DNA of 64,000 nucleotides from UBA4802 sp964509195 (GCA_964509195.1 CAZDWJ010000007.1:1-64000), one strand, 5' to 3'; shown: positions 45,065-54,033, counted from the first letter of the stretch. Translations and numbers: made by a program. The notes: generated by a model not told the origin, from the letters alone.

Positions 45065-46057
45065 ATGAAATATATAACCAAGTTGTGTTTTTTAGTACTA
45101 GTAGTTTTCACATGTTCAGCAGTTTTTGCAGGCCAATGGGTGTATAAACCAATGAGTATCAATGCCCAGAAAGGCGATATCATCCTGTCAACAAGCCCTG
45201 GGTTTATCATGGACTTACTGGCAATTTTAGGCTGTTACTGGAGCCATAGCGGCATGGCAGTTGACAGTGGTTTTAATATTCGCCACAACACCATGTACGT
45301 GAGTGAAGTACCAATTGAATATAATTATATCTGGTTTATTAAAACTACTCCAAAGCGAATGGATCCAAACAGATTGAGCAATGGATTACCCGGTATACTA
45401 ACTGAAGACATTGATACAACCTACAATGTTACAAAAAATTTCCATGCTGCTGGTGGTGCCGTATTAAAGCCAACTACTGCAAACGAAGCTTTATACAGAC
45501 AGTATCTATGGTTGGCTGCTGACAAGTTGCTATATGTGAAAGGCTACTATAGGGTCAATGCGTATGTGAATATGTACCAGCTGGATTATGTGAATTACTA
45601 TATAACCGGGCGTGGCAATCATTGTTCTGGGACCTGCTGGTATGCTAATTACTTTGCAGGAAAAACCATGAATGTAGCCTACATTCCTCCTTCACTGGTA
45701 ACTCAGTGCGCATACAATCTTTATAACTCTGTAAAAAATATGGTGCGCGATGAAGCAGGTGGATTTGGAGCATTCATTATTGACATAGAAGGGCTCTTTG
45801 GCACAGGTGCTGATGAAAAGATAGCCAATCAGATTGTAAATACTTTTGGTTGGGATAGGTCATGGGATACCTCATCATATTGGAGAACCTATATTAATCA
45901 AAAGTCAGCCACAGCAAATGCACCTGACCATCTGTTGTTATATACCTATACTAATCCTGCAGGCAAGAATCCTGGTGTACAAACTACCTCCTCTTCTTAC
46001 TATGGACAGGTTGATCCACTGGTTATTACCTCCGGATACTACTACTGGGTGGATTAA
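45065..46057 (+). CDS. Secreted permuted NlpC/P60 (YiiX-like) putative cysteine hydrolase
   Basis: A 330-residue exported protein with a signal peptide (1-22, cleavage near VFAG). The order of catalytic elements suits the permuted papain fold of YiiX/YaeF proteins: an N-terminal KGDIILS strand and CYWSHSGMAVD with His61, then a Cys-rich HCSGTCWYANYFAG with Cys187 or Cys191 as nucleophile. Such enzymes cleave amide or acyl bonds, in cell wall or lipid. I set the start at 45065 (AAAAAGGGGG just upstream); an ATG at 44996 would precede the signal peptide with unrelated residues. A strong terminator follows. Confidence 0.7.
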   Translation: MKYITKLCFLVLVVFTCSAVFAGQWVYKPMSINAQKGDIILSTSPGFIMDLLAILGCYWSHSGMAVDSGFNIRHNTMYVSEVPIEYNYIWFIKTTPKRMDPNRLSNGLPGILTEDIDTTYNVTKNFHAAGGAVLKPTTANEALYRQYLWLAADKLLYVKGYYRVNAYVNMYQLDYVNYYITGRGNHCSGTCWYANYFAGKTMNVAYIPPSLVTQCAYNLYNSVKNMVRDEAGGFGAFIIDIEGLFGTGADEKIANQIVNTFGWDRSWDTSSYWRTYINQKSATANAPDHLLLYTYTNPAGKNPGVQTTSSSYYGQVDPLVITSGYYYWVD

Positions 46058-46072
46058 CTGTATGAACACAGC

Positions 46073-46104
46073 AATCCCGGGTAATTTTTGCCCGGGATTT
46101 TTTT
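46073..46104 (+). terminator. Rho-independent terminator after the permuted NlpC/P60-type gene
   Basis: Nine-bp perfect stem AATCCCGGG / CCCGGGATT with a 9-base loop, then a run of T to 46104. Confidence 0.9.
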
Positions 46105-46185
46105 ATTGCGTTGATTGCAATCATAAAATGGAAAAATATTTGCAAAAGTGAACGTGTGTAAGTTTTTCTAGCAAAAGGAACATAA

Positions 46186-46213
46186 GCGATAGCTCAATAT
46201 AATGAGCTATCAC
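46186..46213. repeat. Intergenic palindrome formed by two facing copies of the GAGCTATCGC motif
   Basis: GCGATAGCTC (46186-46195) and GAGCTATCAC (46204-46213) face each other across 8 bases and can pair over 9 of 10 positions plus a wobble. No T-run follows. It uses the same motif seen about a dozen times in coding DNA. Confidence 0.6.
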
Positions 46214-46280
46214 TAGAAAGATAACTTAAATATTCACTAATTTTCATGGATCTAGCATAATTATTGTCAGGATATTGTTT

Positions 46281-47546
46281 ATGAAACGTACATACTTTAT
46301 TATTGCCGGAATTATTATTGCATGTATTACATTGTTTTTATTACTATCTGTGCATAACGACAAACAGGGGAATGATAATTCCTCAACAACTCAATCACTT
46401 CTCAATGTGTTTCAATTTTTGTCTGCCCCGGAAACCCAGGAAGAGATCCCACCTGTTGACCCCGAAAAAGTTGAAACATATGAGATTGAACAGGCTAATT
46501 TCATTAAAGAAATAATAGTGGAGAAAAACCCTGTGTGCGCTGGTGAAGATTTTAAGGTTACTGTTATTGCAAAAAATCCTTTTGGGCCAGATGCACATTT
46601 AGTATACCGCATAAGCAATAAATTAGGCAATCCTGCAATTTTGCGGTTTACCAAAGCAGGGCTTCGTGAATTCTACGTGACTGTACGTGATGAAGGCAAG
46701 CACATTGATATGCGTAAGGTTCAGGTTAATGTTGTTGATTGTGCCGATAAGCCAATAGTTACATTGAGTGCACGGCTTCATAACCTGGAACCTGAATCAG
46801 CAATTTTTGAGGTTACCTCCCAGAAGGGGTTGACCGGCAAATGCACCTATGAATGGGATTTTGGCGATGGTACATTTGCAACAACACAAACCGGCTATAT
46901 TACTCACAGTTACGCCTCACGGGACCAGAAAGGATTACAATCAAGCTTTATAGCACAGGTCAAGGTAACTGATGCTAATGGAATATCTGCAATTGGTAGG
47001 GGCAGCATATCATTTCCTAATGTACACTATCTGTCAAATCTTATGGGAAATCCTGTAATACCTGTTCTTTATAATAAATTTCCTTCTATTGATAATTCTT
47101 TTGTTACTGTTGAAATTAATATGAAAAATATCTTTGATGAGCCTGTATCATTCAATAATGCGGTGCTTGAATGTAAGCCCTGCAATACTACACTTTCACC
47201 AGATTATAAAAATATTAATCCTGACCAGATATTAGAATCAACATTTATTGCTCCTAAATCATCTGTTAAGCAATTGCTTAAAGTGCCAAAATCATTATTG
47301 CCTAATTCCACCTGTAATCTTAATATTACTCTTTCAGGGCCTTATTCCAATAAACGTGAAGTATATGCAAAGATTTTTCTCAACATTCCACCTAAATCAA
47401 AAGACGATATTGATACATCCAGGGATAAAATAATCACTGATGATGAAATGATTGAAAAGCTCAATAAAGCTGTACAGATATTGGGGAAAGACAAGCCCAT
47501 TACCCCACAGGATATTCAGAAATTGGAACGTGAAGGTAAATTATAA
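46281..47546 (+). CDS. Membrane-anchored PKD-domain protein
   Basis: A 421-residue protein with an N-terminal membrane helix (5-24) and an extracytoplasmic remainder. A PKD domain lies at about 175-255 (TYEWDFGDGTFATTQ, with VKVTDANG). The following Ig-like region (260-380) resembles a bacterial surface or fibronectin fold. A Lys/Asp-rich tail ends NLEREGKL-like (KLEREGKL). The start at 46281 has AGGA 8 bases upstream. Substrate or partner unknown; probably an envelope adhesion or scaffold protein. Confidence 0.75.
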   Translation: MKRTYFIIAGIIIACITLFLLLSVHNDKQGNDNSSTTQSLLNVFQFLSAPETQEEIPPVDPEKVETYEIEQANFIKEIIVEKNPVCAGEDFKVTVIAKNPFGPDAHLVYRISNKLGNPAILRFTKAGLREFYVTVRDEGKHIDMRKVQVNVVDCADKPIVTLSARLHNLEPESAIFEVTSQKGLTGKCTYEWDFGDGTFATTQTGYITHSYASRDQKGLQSSFIAQVKVTDANGISAIGRGSISFPNVHYLSNLMGNPVIPVLYNKFPSIDNSFVTVEINMKNIFDEPVSFNNAVLECKPCNTTLSPDYKNINPDQILESTFIAPKSSVKQLLKVPKSLLPNSTCNLNITLSGPYSNKREVYAKIFLNIPPKSKDDIDTSRDKIITDDEMIEKLNKAVQILGKDKPITPQDIQKLEREGKL

Positions 47547-47558
47547 TGCACAAGTTTT

Positions 47559-48953
47559 TCAGGTTAAAATAATATATAATACTATAGCAATTACTATTAA
47601 ACCCGCTATAAACCCAATAATGAGACTTGCATTTGAAGAGGATTCAACCTCTTCAGAGCTGGTAAGTTTTGTTTTGACTTTTACATCCTGTTCTTCGATT
47701 GCTTTGCCATAAAGGCTTTCAGTAATTTTTACAAGCAGAGTGTATCCCTTTTTTTTATTATAGTTAACTGAATATACTTCGGCTTCGATGGGTGTATTTT
47801 TATTATCAATAATTAAATTTAGGGTTTTTGCAACATCATAACCATACGGTGTTGATGTATCAATTAATACATAGATAAAATCACCTCTTTGCATTTGCGA
47901 AACCTTCCTGCCTGAAGTTGGGGATAAAACCACATCAACAGCAACCAGCTTTTTATCTATTTTACTATCGCCCACATCCTCATCTGGTTTTTTATCAAAC
48001 TGGGATGGATTGTAAAGCATATGGAATCTGATTGCATCAATTTTGTGCAATTCAGCACGCACCTGAATATCTTTATAATTTTTCAATACGTGTAAAAACA
48101 GCTGTCCGGCTAATCCTGATGCTTCGTGTTCAATAGCATGTATCAAAGAATTCACATCGATCTTCCACAAATTTGAGTGGATTTCATGCTGGAGTGGAGT
48201 ATGCCTGTTAACCCTTTCACTTGCTTTGACAACTCTGTAAAACAAATCATATAATGTATCAGTACTTTTTATTTCAGATTGTATTACATCTGTATCATCC
48301 AGCCAGCAAAAGCAATACAATAGCTTTCTGGTTACACAATTGACAAAACAAAAACTAATACCACTAAACTGACTTGAATTAATATAAGCCACAGCAATAC
48401 CAATATCTTCTCTACTTTTCTTTATTGAGTCTTCAGCCAATTGCTTATCATTGTCATAATACCGTGCAGCAATTTCTACCTGTTGCGACAATGTTAAGGA
48501 ATCAATTTTTTGAGTAATAATGATTTCATTGTACTGAGCATTTGAAATACTATCAAACTCTGAATACACATCAATTATATCAATATTCAAAGCCGATTTT
48601 ATAATACGCTGTACTTCATTCACTGCAGCTATCTGATTATTCTCAATATTATGGATCATTGCGTTAATATTTTTCTGGTCCAGTCTTTGAAGAAGATAAT
48701 TTTTGGCAACTTCAAAATAATCTTTTTGTATAGCATATTGCTGTGAAGCTACATTTATAGCTTCAATAAAATTGACAGGTGTAATATCAGTACGGGCATT
48801 TTTCAAATTATCACCTGAAATAAAGACCCCATTTATACCAATAATCCTGTTATTTTCCTTATCTATAACAGTTAACATCAAACCCGATATGTTTAGTTTG
48901 GCACAATATACTTTACTCTTTATTGATATGAGTGATTTTGCAGCCATAATCAT
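47559..48953 (-). CDS. Predicted tail-anchored cytoplasmic protein of unknown function
   Basis: A 464-residue protein with no N-terminal signal and a single hydrophobic helix at the extreme C-terminus (about 443-463), so it would be tail-anchored to the membrane with its bulk in the cytoplasm. The body has no domain I know. Around 345-425 it shows a compact beta domain (KVSQMQRGDFIYVLIDTSTP, EAEVYSVNYNKKKGYTLLVK) that resembles a PilZ-type fold only loosely. Nothing nearby explains it. Start ATG could be 48953 or 48947. Confidence 0.55.
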   Translation of the reverse strand: MIMAAKSLISIKSKVYCAKLNISGLMLTVIDKENNRIIGINGVFISGDNLKNARTDITPVNFIEAINVASQQYAIQKDYFEVAKNYLLQRLDQKNINAMIHNIENNQIAAVNEVQRIIKSALNIDIIDVYSEFDSISNAQYNEIIITQKIDSLTLSQQVEIAARYYDNDKQLAEDSIKKSREDIGIAVAYINSSQFSGISFCFVNCVTRKLLYCFCWLDDTDVIQSEIKSTDTLYDLFYRVVKASERVNRHTPLQHEIHSNLWKIDVNSLIHAIEHEASGLAGQLFLHVLKNYKDIQVRAELHKIDAIRFHMLYNPSQFDKKPDEDVGDSKIDKKLVAVDVVLSPTSGRKVSQMQRGDFIYVLIDTSTPYGYDVAKTLNLIIDNKNTPIEAEVYSVNYNKKKGYTLLVKITESLYGKAIEEQDVKVKTKLTSSEEVESSSNASLIIGFIAGLIVIAIVLYIILT

Positions 48954-49219
48954 GATCCCTATACATTCATTGAAACATATATGCTAAGTAAAAGCAATTC
49001 ATTTTTTATTTCAACAACCCTTATCTTTTTCTATTGATTATTACTAAAAATTATTGTTGACGTTTTGTAAAATACAGCTCATATAATTTAACAACGTTTT
49101 GATTATTTATTTCTTAGCAAACGTTTTATAAATAATGATAGTTACAATCATCATGAGTGCAAAAAGTATATATAATATAACTAAATACTATATCATACCA
49201 ATTACAAGGATGATTTATC

Positions 49220-51505
49220 ATGAAAAAGCTAATACTAAAATTAAAAAATAAATTTTCTGAATTAAGAAATCTCATACTACAGATCATAAATCAGATATAC
49301 CGAGGTGAAGAAGCATTTAACTGGCTGACAACTAAAATAATAAATACTGTTAAAGTATTCATTGTAGCATCACGCAAATTTATGAAAGATGACTGTCTCA
49401 CCAAGTCATCGTCAATTGCGTATACCACAATAGTTTCTCTTATCCCAACGCTGGCTGTGGTACTTACAATATATTCAATATTTTCAGGTGTAGGCGATAA
49501 AAAGGATGAATTGTTCAGGCAAATTACACTATTTTTGATTGAACATAATATTAAGATTAACGTTGACCCCTTCTTACAGACAATTAGTACATTAATTGAT
49601 AATGCTGCTAAAATAGGTGGAATTGGTGCGGTTGTTTTAGCTTTTTCGGCTACTGCAGTACTTCGTACACTTGAAAAATCATTAAATGATATTTTCAGAG
49701 TTACCAAACAGCGATCAATGTTTTTAAAAGTAATTTATTACTGGGCAGCTCTTACACTTGGCCCAATCATGATTATTGCAGCAACAGCTGTGGCTACACA
49801 AATATCAAATACACTTTCAGCACCGCATTTACATGCGATAGCTCATCATAATAACTCTCACTACGTAGTTGGTAACAAAGCTACGATACTCTTTAACAAC
49901 AAAGACGATCTTAACTTTACTCCAATACCTATAGAAAAAATTGATTTTGATAATCAGCACGTGTATTCATATAATCCTAACGAAAAGCAGTTCAAGGCTG
50001 AAGAATTCAGGATAGAACTCATTGAATATAAGCGGACTAAATTTTCTGGGATTGCTTTTGCTGGTCAGAAAGGATTTATTATTGGTGATAATGGGATTAT
50101 GCTTAAATCATACGATGCAGGAAAAACATGGCTTATAGAAAAATGGGGGAACTTTTCTTTTAATGATATTGAAATGATAGATGAAAATACAGGTTTTATT
50201 GCTGCAAGTAATGGCTATCTTCTTAAAACAAACGATGGAGGCAGGACCTGGCAGGTAATTGAATGGGAAAATATTACTTCAAATTTTAATGCAATAAGCT
50301 TTTACAAAGATAAAGGGATTATAGTAGGAGACAGATCATATATTGCGATTACCACCGATAGGGGTAAAACCTGGCAAATCAGGCAACTTGCTGAAGGGAA
50401 ATACAAAAAAAATTATCTCAATTTCAATAATGTCCAGCTACTTGATGATACTACTTCCATTATCGTAGCTGATGAAGGATATTACTTAACTGGTTATAAA
50501 AATTTCACCTCGTGGACTGCCCATAAGTTTAAAGATAATAATCTGTATGCAGTGCATTTCATTAATCAAAATGAAGGTTTTCTTGCAGGTGAAAAAGCTG
50601 ATATTTATATAACTTCAGATGCTGGTGAAAAGTGGACAATTAAAAAGCTTAAGGGTGAACGTATCAATGAGCTATCGCTTAACAATAATATGTTGTGGGC
50701 TATTGGCAATAACAGTTTTCTTATGCTTTCGAAAGATATGGGCGCAACATGGCAGGGACTTAAAGGAAGCAGTGTCTTAGTGTATCTTTTAAATTTCTTT
50801 GCACCTTTCTTTTTTATCTGGATTTTATTTTTAATGTGTTACATGATTTTGCCTAACACCAAAATACCGCTGCGACCTGCTGCAATAGGAGCATCATTTA
50901 CCAGTGCAGTGTGGGTTATCTTTATATTATTATTCATTGTCTATATTAAAGCATTTGCCAAGAGTACTTTTGCAATTTATGGTGCACTGGCTGCGTTTCC
51001 AATATTTTTACTGGTAGTGTATTCTTCAGCTGTGATCATTTTATACGGAGCTGAAATTTCGTATGTTCTTATGAACCCGTTAAGCTATAAATATTTAAAC
51101 AGGGCGCTTAAAGATAAAAAGGATGTCCATGTGTATTCTGCTATTGCGCTCTTGCATCATATTTATAAAAAATTTGAGACAGGCAAAGGTGCCAGCAGTT
51201 TTCAGGAATTGCTGCCAATGACATTAAATGATGTTGATTTGCTGGACTTACTTCTAGACATTTTCATAAAAGAAAAGTTTATAACACATACCGAAGATTT
51301 TGGAATCATTCCGGCAAATGCTAGTAAAAATATTAAATTAGCAAAGATAATAGATACCATTTACAGCATATCACTGGATATCCCAGCTGCCAAACAGGAC
51401 AAATTAAAATCGTACCTGGCTGATGTATTCAAGGAGATGAAACAATCAATTGAATCAATAGTACACAATAAAACTCTGGCTGATGTAATAAATGCAACAG
51501 AATGA
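49220..51505 (+). CDS. YihY/BrkB-family membrane protein with an inserted Asp-box beta-propeller
   Basis: A 761-residue protein. The YihY/BrkB core is split: helices 1-3 lie at about 70-98, 135-155 and 168-195 (KSSSIAYTTIVSLIPTLAVV), helices 4-6 at about 520-615 (AIGASFTSAVWVIF, KSTFAIYGALAAFPIFLLVV). Between helices 3 and 4 sits an insert of about 318 residues (200-517) with five Asp-box motifs: SYDAGKTW, TNDGGRTW, TTDRGKTW, TSDAGEKW and SKDMGATW. Topology places the insert outside the cytoplasm. The C-terminus (625-761) looks like a winged-helix unit. AAGGATG ribosome binding site. Ordinary YihY proteins are about 290-450 residues, so this is an unusual fusion. Confidence 0.88.
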   Translation: MKKLILKLKNKFSELRNLILQIINQIYRGEEAFNWLTTKIINTVKVFIVASRKFMKDDCLTKSSSIAYTTIVSLIPTLAVVLTIYSIFSGVGDKKDELFRQITLFLIEHNIKINVDPFLQTISTLIDNAAKIGGIGAVVLAFSATAVLRTLEKSLNDIFRVTKQRSMFLKVIYYWAALTLGPIMIIAATAVATQISNTLSAPHLHAIAHHNNSHYVVGNKATILFNNKDDLNFTPIPIEKIDFDNQHVYSYNPNEKQFKAEEFRIELIEYKRTKFSGIAFAGQKGFIIGDNGIMLKSYDAGKTWLIEKWGNFSFNDIEMIDENTGFIAASNGYLLKTNDGGRTWQVIEWENITSNFNAISFYKDKGIIVGDRSYIAITTDRGKTWQIRQLAEGKYKKNYLNFNNVQLLDDTTSIIVADEGYYLTGYKNFTSWTAHKFKDNNLYAVHFINQNEGFLAGEKADIYITSDAGEKWTIKKLKGERINELSLNNNMLWAIGNNSFLMLSKDMGATWQGLKGSSVLVYLLNFFAPFFFIWILFLMCYMILPNTKIPLRPAAIGASFTSAVWVIFILLFIVYIKAFAKSTFAIYGALAAFPIFLLVVYSSAVIILYGAEISYVLMNPLSYKYLNRALKDKKDVHVYSAIALLHHIYKKFETGKGASSFQELLPMTLNDVDLLDLLLDIFIKEKFITHTEDFGIIPANASKNIKLAKIIDTIYSISLDIPAAKQDKLKSYLADVFKEMKQSIESIVHNKTLADVINATE
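49835..49844 (-). repeat. GAGCTATCGC motif copy at the left end of the beta-propeller insert
   Basis: Reverse-complement copy, read in the YihY gene as AIAH. Confidence 0.55.
50669..50678 (+). repeat. GAGCTATCGC motif copy near the right end of the beta-propeller insert
   Basis: Sense copy, read as ELSL; inverted relative to the copy at 49835. Confidence 0.55.
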
Positions 51506-51513
51506 AATACATT

Positions 51514-51543
51514 CCGCCGCTTTAAAGCGGCGGTTTTTTTGTT
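51514..51543 (+). terminator. Rho-independent terminator after the YihY-family gene
   Basis: Ten-bp stem of CCGCCGCTTT / AAAGCGGCGG with no loop bases, then a run of T. Confidence 0.9.
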
Positions 51544-51570
51544 CTTTTTTATAATGTGTAAATGTTTTAT

Positions 51571-53073
51571 TTATTGAGTTAAAGTACTTGCAAAATTATA
51601 TGTAACTGCAAAAGCAAATGCTAAAGGATTTTCATTACCAGATGTCCATGCTTTACCTGAAATAATATATGGGCCTACAGTAAATAAATCAACATTCATA
51701 AGCCAATCAAAGCTAAAATTGTTTAATTTATACGAAACTCCTGTATATAATATTGATGACGATGAGCTTATTTCATTAATAGTTGTAGGTACCTTATTTG
51801 CACCTTGATTGATGATATTTTCACCCTCATACGATAATGGTTTATAAATTTTCTGCACAACACCTAATCTACCTTTCCAATTTTCAGTTAAATTTGCTTC
51901 TAATCCAAGAACTACTGGTACTTCAATTCTTTTGTACTCTAACGTATATTTATCTACATTATTAGCAGGTGCAATCTTATCATCACCATAATATGAATTT
52001 TTAAAGACTTTCAAAGTTGTCATTAATCCAACATATACAACCATATTCTGATTCACCCTTATCTCATCTGATGCTCCTATATCCAATGAGTAGCCTTTTC
52101 TATCAAAAGTATCCGTAGCATTACAATTATTTAAATTATTATTTGAATCGTTTATAATCATTTGTCCTTTAGTACTTCTATTTAACATGGCATAACTTGT
52201 ATAAAAATGTACTTTTTGATCATTGGTCATCATATAGTTTATACGTAATTGAGCGCTTACATCAAATGCATTATTTGATTTATATGACATATCATAATCA
52301 ATTCCAGGTTTTCTTGACATATAATTATTGTCCAAAAAATACATTATAAATGAAGAAGCCAAATCAACGTTTAATTTATTGTTAAATATATAACCTATGC
52401 CAACTTTAGCAGAATACTCTGCGTTTATTAAATTATATTCTTCATGAGCATTTGTTGCACTAGCACTGTCACGATAATGTTTCCATGATGTAGCATATCC
52501 ACCATACACACCTAGAGCAAATTTATTAAACTCGTAACTCATTAATGCGCTAAAATTCTTTTGTGTTAACTTTTCCCTTAGCATAGGTGAAACTGTACTA
52601 GTTCCAACAACCTCACTTGCATCAAAAGGATCTTTTAAATCAAGAATTGATTGATCTAACAATTCAACCTGGTAGGCATTTAATGCCTGTGATGAGCTTG
52701 AATGATTATACTTTGAATCACATTTGGCAGAGTATACATCTAAATGAAATAAACTATCAACAACATTAGTATTCCATATATTTGTATCTACAGGAGCGCC
52801 AAGATCTACACCTAAAAATAACTTGCCTTTAACAGAATAAATTACTCCTCCTTTACTATACCCATCTATTATACCTATTCTTTCAGCATAAATTCTATCG
52901 CCAAACTTTCCCGTATATGCAGGGTTATTATATATATACGTTTGCAAACCATCAATGAGCCAGGGATATTCAAATAAGCCTAATCCCATATCCCTGGTAC
53001 CAGTAGCATAAAGCGATGAGCAAATGCCGCAAATAAAAAAAGTAACATATACCATTACCTTTACTTTTTTCAT
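51571..53073 (-). CDS. Predicted outer-membrane beta-barrel protein
   Basis: A roughly 500-residue exported protein: signal peptide MKKVKVMVYVTFFICGICSS with cleavage near YATG, then many alternating strands (for example FSALMSYEFNKFALGVYGGY, AEYSAKVGIGYIFNNKLNVD, NWKGRLGVVQKIYKPL) and a C-terminal strand ending FAVTYNFASTLTQ, as expected of a porin or transport-barrel. I choose the ATG at 53073 with GAGGT upstream; the longer ORF would overlap the preceding gene. Cargo unknown. Confidence 0.75.
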   Translation of the reverse strand: MKKVKVMVYVTFFICGICSSLYATGTRDMGLGLFEYPWLIDGLQTYIYNNPAYTGKFGDRIYAERIGIIDGYSKGGVIYSVKGKLFLGVDLGAPVDTNIWNTNVVDSLFHLDVYSAKCDSKYNHSSSSQALNAYQVELLDQSILDLKDPFDASEVVGTSTVSPMLREKLTQKNFSALMSYEFNKFALGVYGGYATSWKHYRDSASATNAHEEYNLINAEYSAKVGIGYIFNNKLNVDLASSFIMYFLDNNYMSRKPGIDYDMSYKSNNAFDVSAQLRINYMMTNDQKVHFYTSYAMLNRSTKGQMIINDSNNNLNNCNATDTFDRKGYSLDIGASDEIRVNQNMVVYVGLMTTLKVFKNSYYGDDKIAPANNVDKYTLEYKRIEVPVVLGLEANLTENWKGRLGVVQKIYKPLSYEGENIINQGANKVPTTINEISSSSSILYTGVSYKLNNFSFDWLMNVDLFTVGPYIISGKAWTSGNENPLAFAFAVTYNFASTLTQ

Positions 53074-53119
53074 AATTTTATACCTCACATATTTATATAT
53101 TTTTTTAAGGCTCATACAA

Positions 53120-53773
53120 TCAAAGCATGTAGCCAATATATACATATCCATCTATAGCTGATGAAGCATGTATCTGAAAATAATAGTGATATAGTACCTC
53201 CATACCCACAACATAGTGTTGTTTAATTATCCCGTAAATGCCTCCACCACCTGATAATGTCATTGCTAGATCGCTTTCACTTTTATTGTTAATTTTAGAA
53301 TGCAGTATTGTTACACCTGGCCCAGCCTTCCCTTGAACATACAATATATTACGGTATACGGACCATGTCATTGTAACAAAGGGGTTCATTGTAATATAGG
53401 TTATAAAAGATTCTTTGTACGTATTATCAGAAAATTTAAAATATGAAATATCAAACGATACGCCAAAAATAGTATTTTCAATATTATCATTTTTTATCAT
53501 ACATTTAAGTGAATATGATGGATCAAGCATTGTAGCTTCGTTTCCTAAGGGTTTACCAAAACCACCGCCTAGAAGAAACATTGTATTTTTCATTTGCTCA
53601 TCTTTAATATCTTTTTTTTCACTTTCTTGAACAATAACCAAATCCTTTTTTTGCAAAGTTTGTTTATCTTTTATTTGATTTCGCTGCATTTGCTGGCTTA
53701 GTAGATACTCAAAACTGTTTAAATAACAAAACATCAATGTTATTAAAATAACTAATTTTATTTTTTTCATCAT
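53120..53773 (-). CDS. Small predicted outer-membrane or surface beta protein
   Basis: A 217-residue exported protein (signal 4-27; MMKKIKLVILITLMFCYLNS). The mature part has several beta segments (FGVSFDISYFKFSDNTY, AMTLSGGGGIYGIIKQHYVV, GMEVLYHYYFQIHASSAIDG) like an OmpA/OmpX-type eight-strand barrel, ending GYVYIGYML. It precedes the larger barrel gene by 46 bases and is likely co-transcribed. Confidence 0.65.
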   Translation of the reverse strand: MMKKIKLVILITLMFCYLNSFEYLLSQQMQRNQIKDKQTLQKKDLVIVQESEKKDIKDEQMKNTMFLLGGGFGKPLGNEATMLDPSYSLKCMIKNDNIENTIFGVSFDISYFKFSDNTYKESFITYITMNPFVTMTWSVYRNILYVQGKAGPGVTILHSKINNKSESDLAMTLSGGGGIYGIIKQHYVVGMEVLYHYYFQIHASSAIDGYVYIGYML

Positions 53774-53862
53774 TGAACCTTCATACGTAACTTTTGCTAT
53801 GTCACAATAATTTTTTATTAAGAATTTTACCTTATTGCATGCAAAAAACCTTGTTTATTATT

Positions 53863-53890
53863 GAAAGTGCAACTATGAAAGCACTTTCAC
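53863..53890. repeat. Perfect 9-bp inverted repeat in an intergenic region
   Basis: TGAAAGTGC / GCACTTTCA with a 10-base loop, between the end of the large lipoprotein gene and the small barrel gene. No U-run follows at once on the minus strand. Could be a regulator site or a weak terminator. Confidence 0.4.
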
Positions 53891-54033
53891 TATGTTTACA
53901 CAAAGAGAACTTGAAAAAAATAAATTTAACGTTTATCTACTCAATTTATTGATACACTACTTAGTAAAAACTGCCTTTTTATTGTAAATTTTTTAATAAT
54001 TAACGTAGTTTTTAAATATGTCCCTCTTTTGTT

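Larger units (their letters stand above)
49817..50770 (+). other. Asp-box (BNR/Ycf48-like) beta-propeller insert
   Basis: Region encoding residues 200-517 of the split YihY protein. The five Asp-box repeats are spaced 45-90 residues apart, as in photosystem-assembly Ycf48 and sialidase propellers, and likely form a single six- or seven-bladed propeller. The inverted motif copies at 49835 and 50669 lie near its two ends. Confidence 0.75.

Noticed and set aside
49057..49087. TTGACG and TATAAT upstream of the YihY-family gene as a promoter
   Set aside because: The boxes are good but the 19-base spacer is too long for a confident call.
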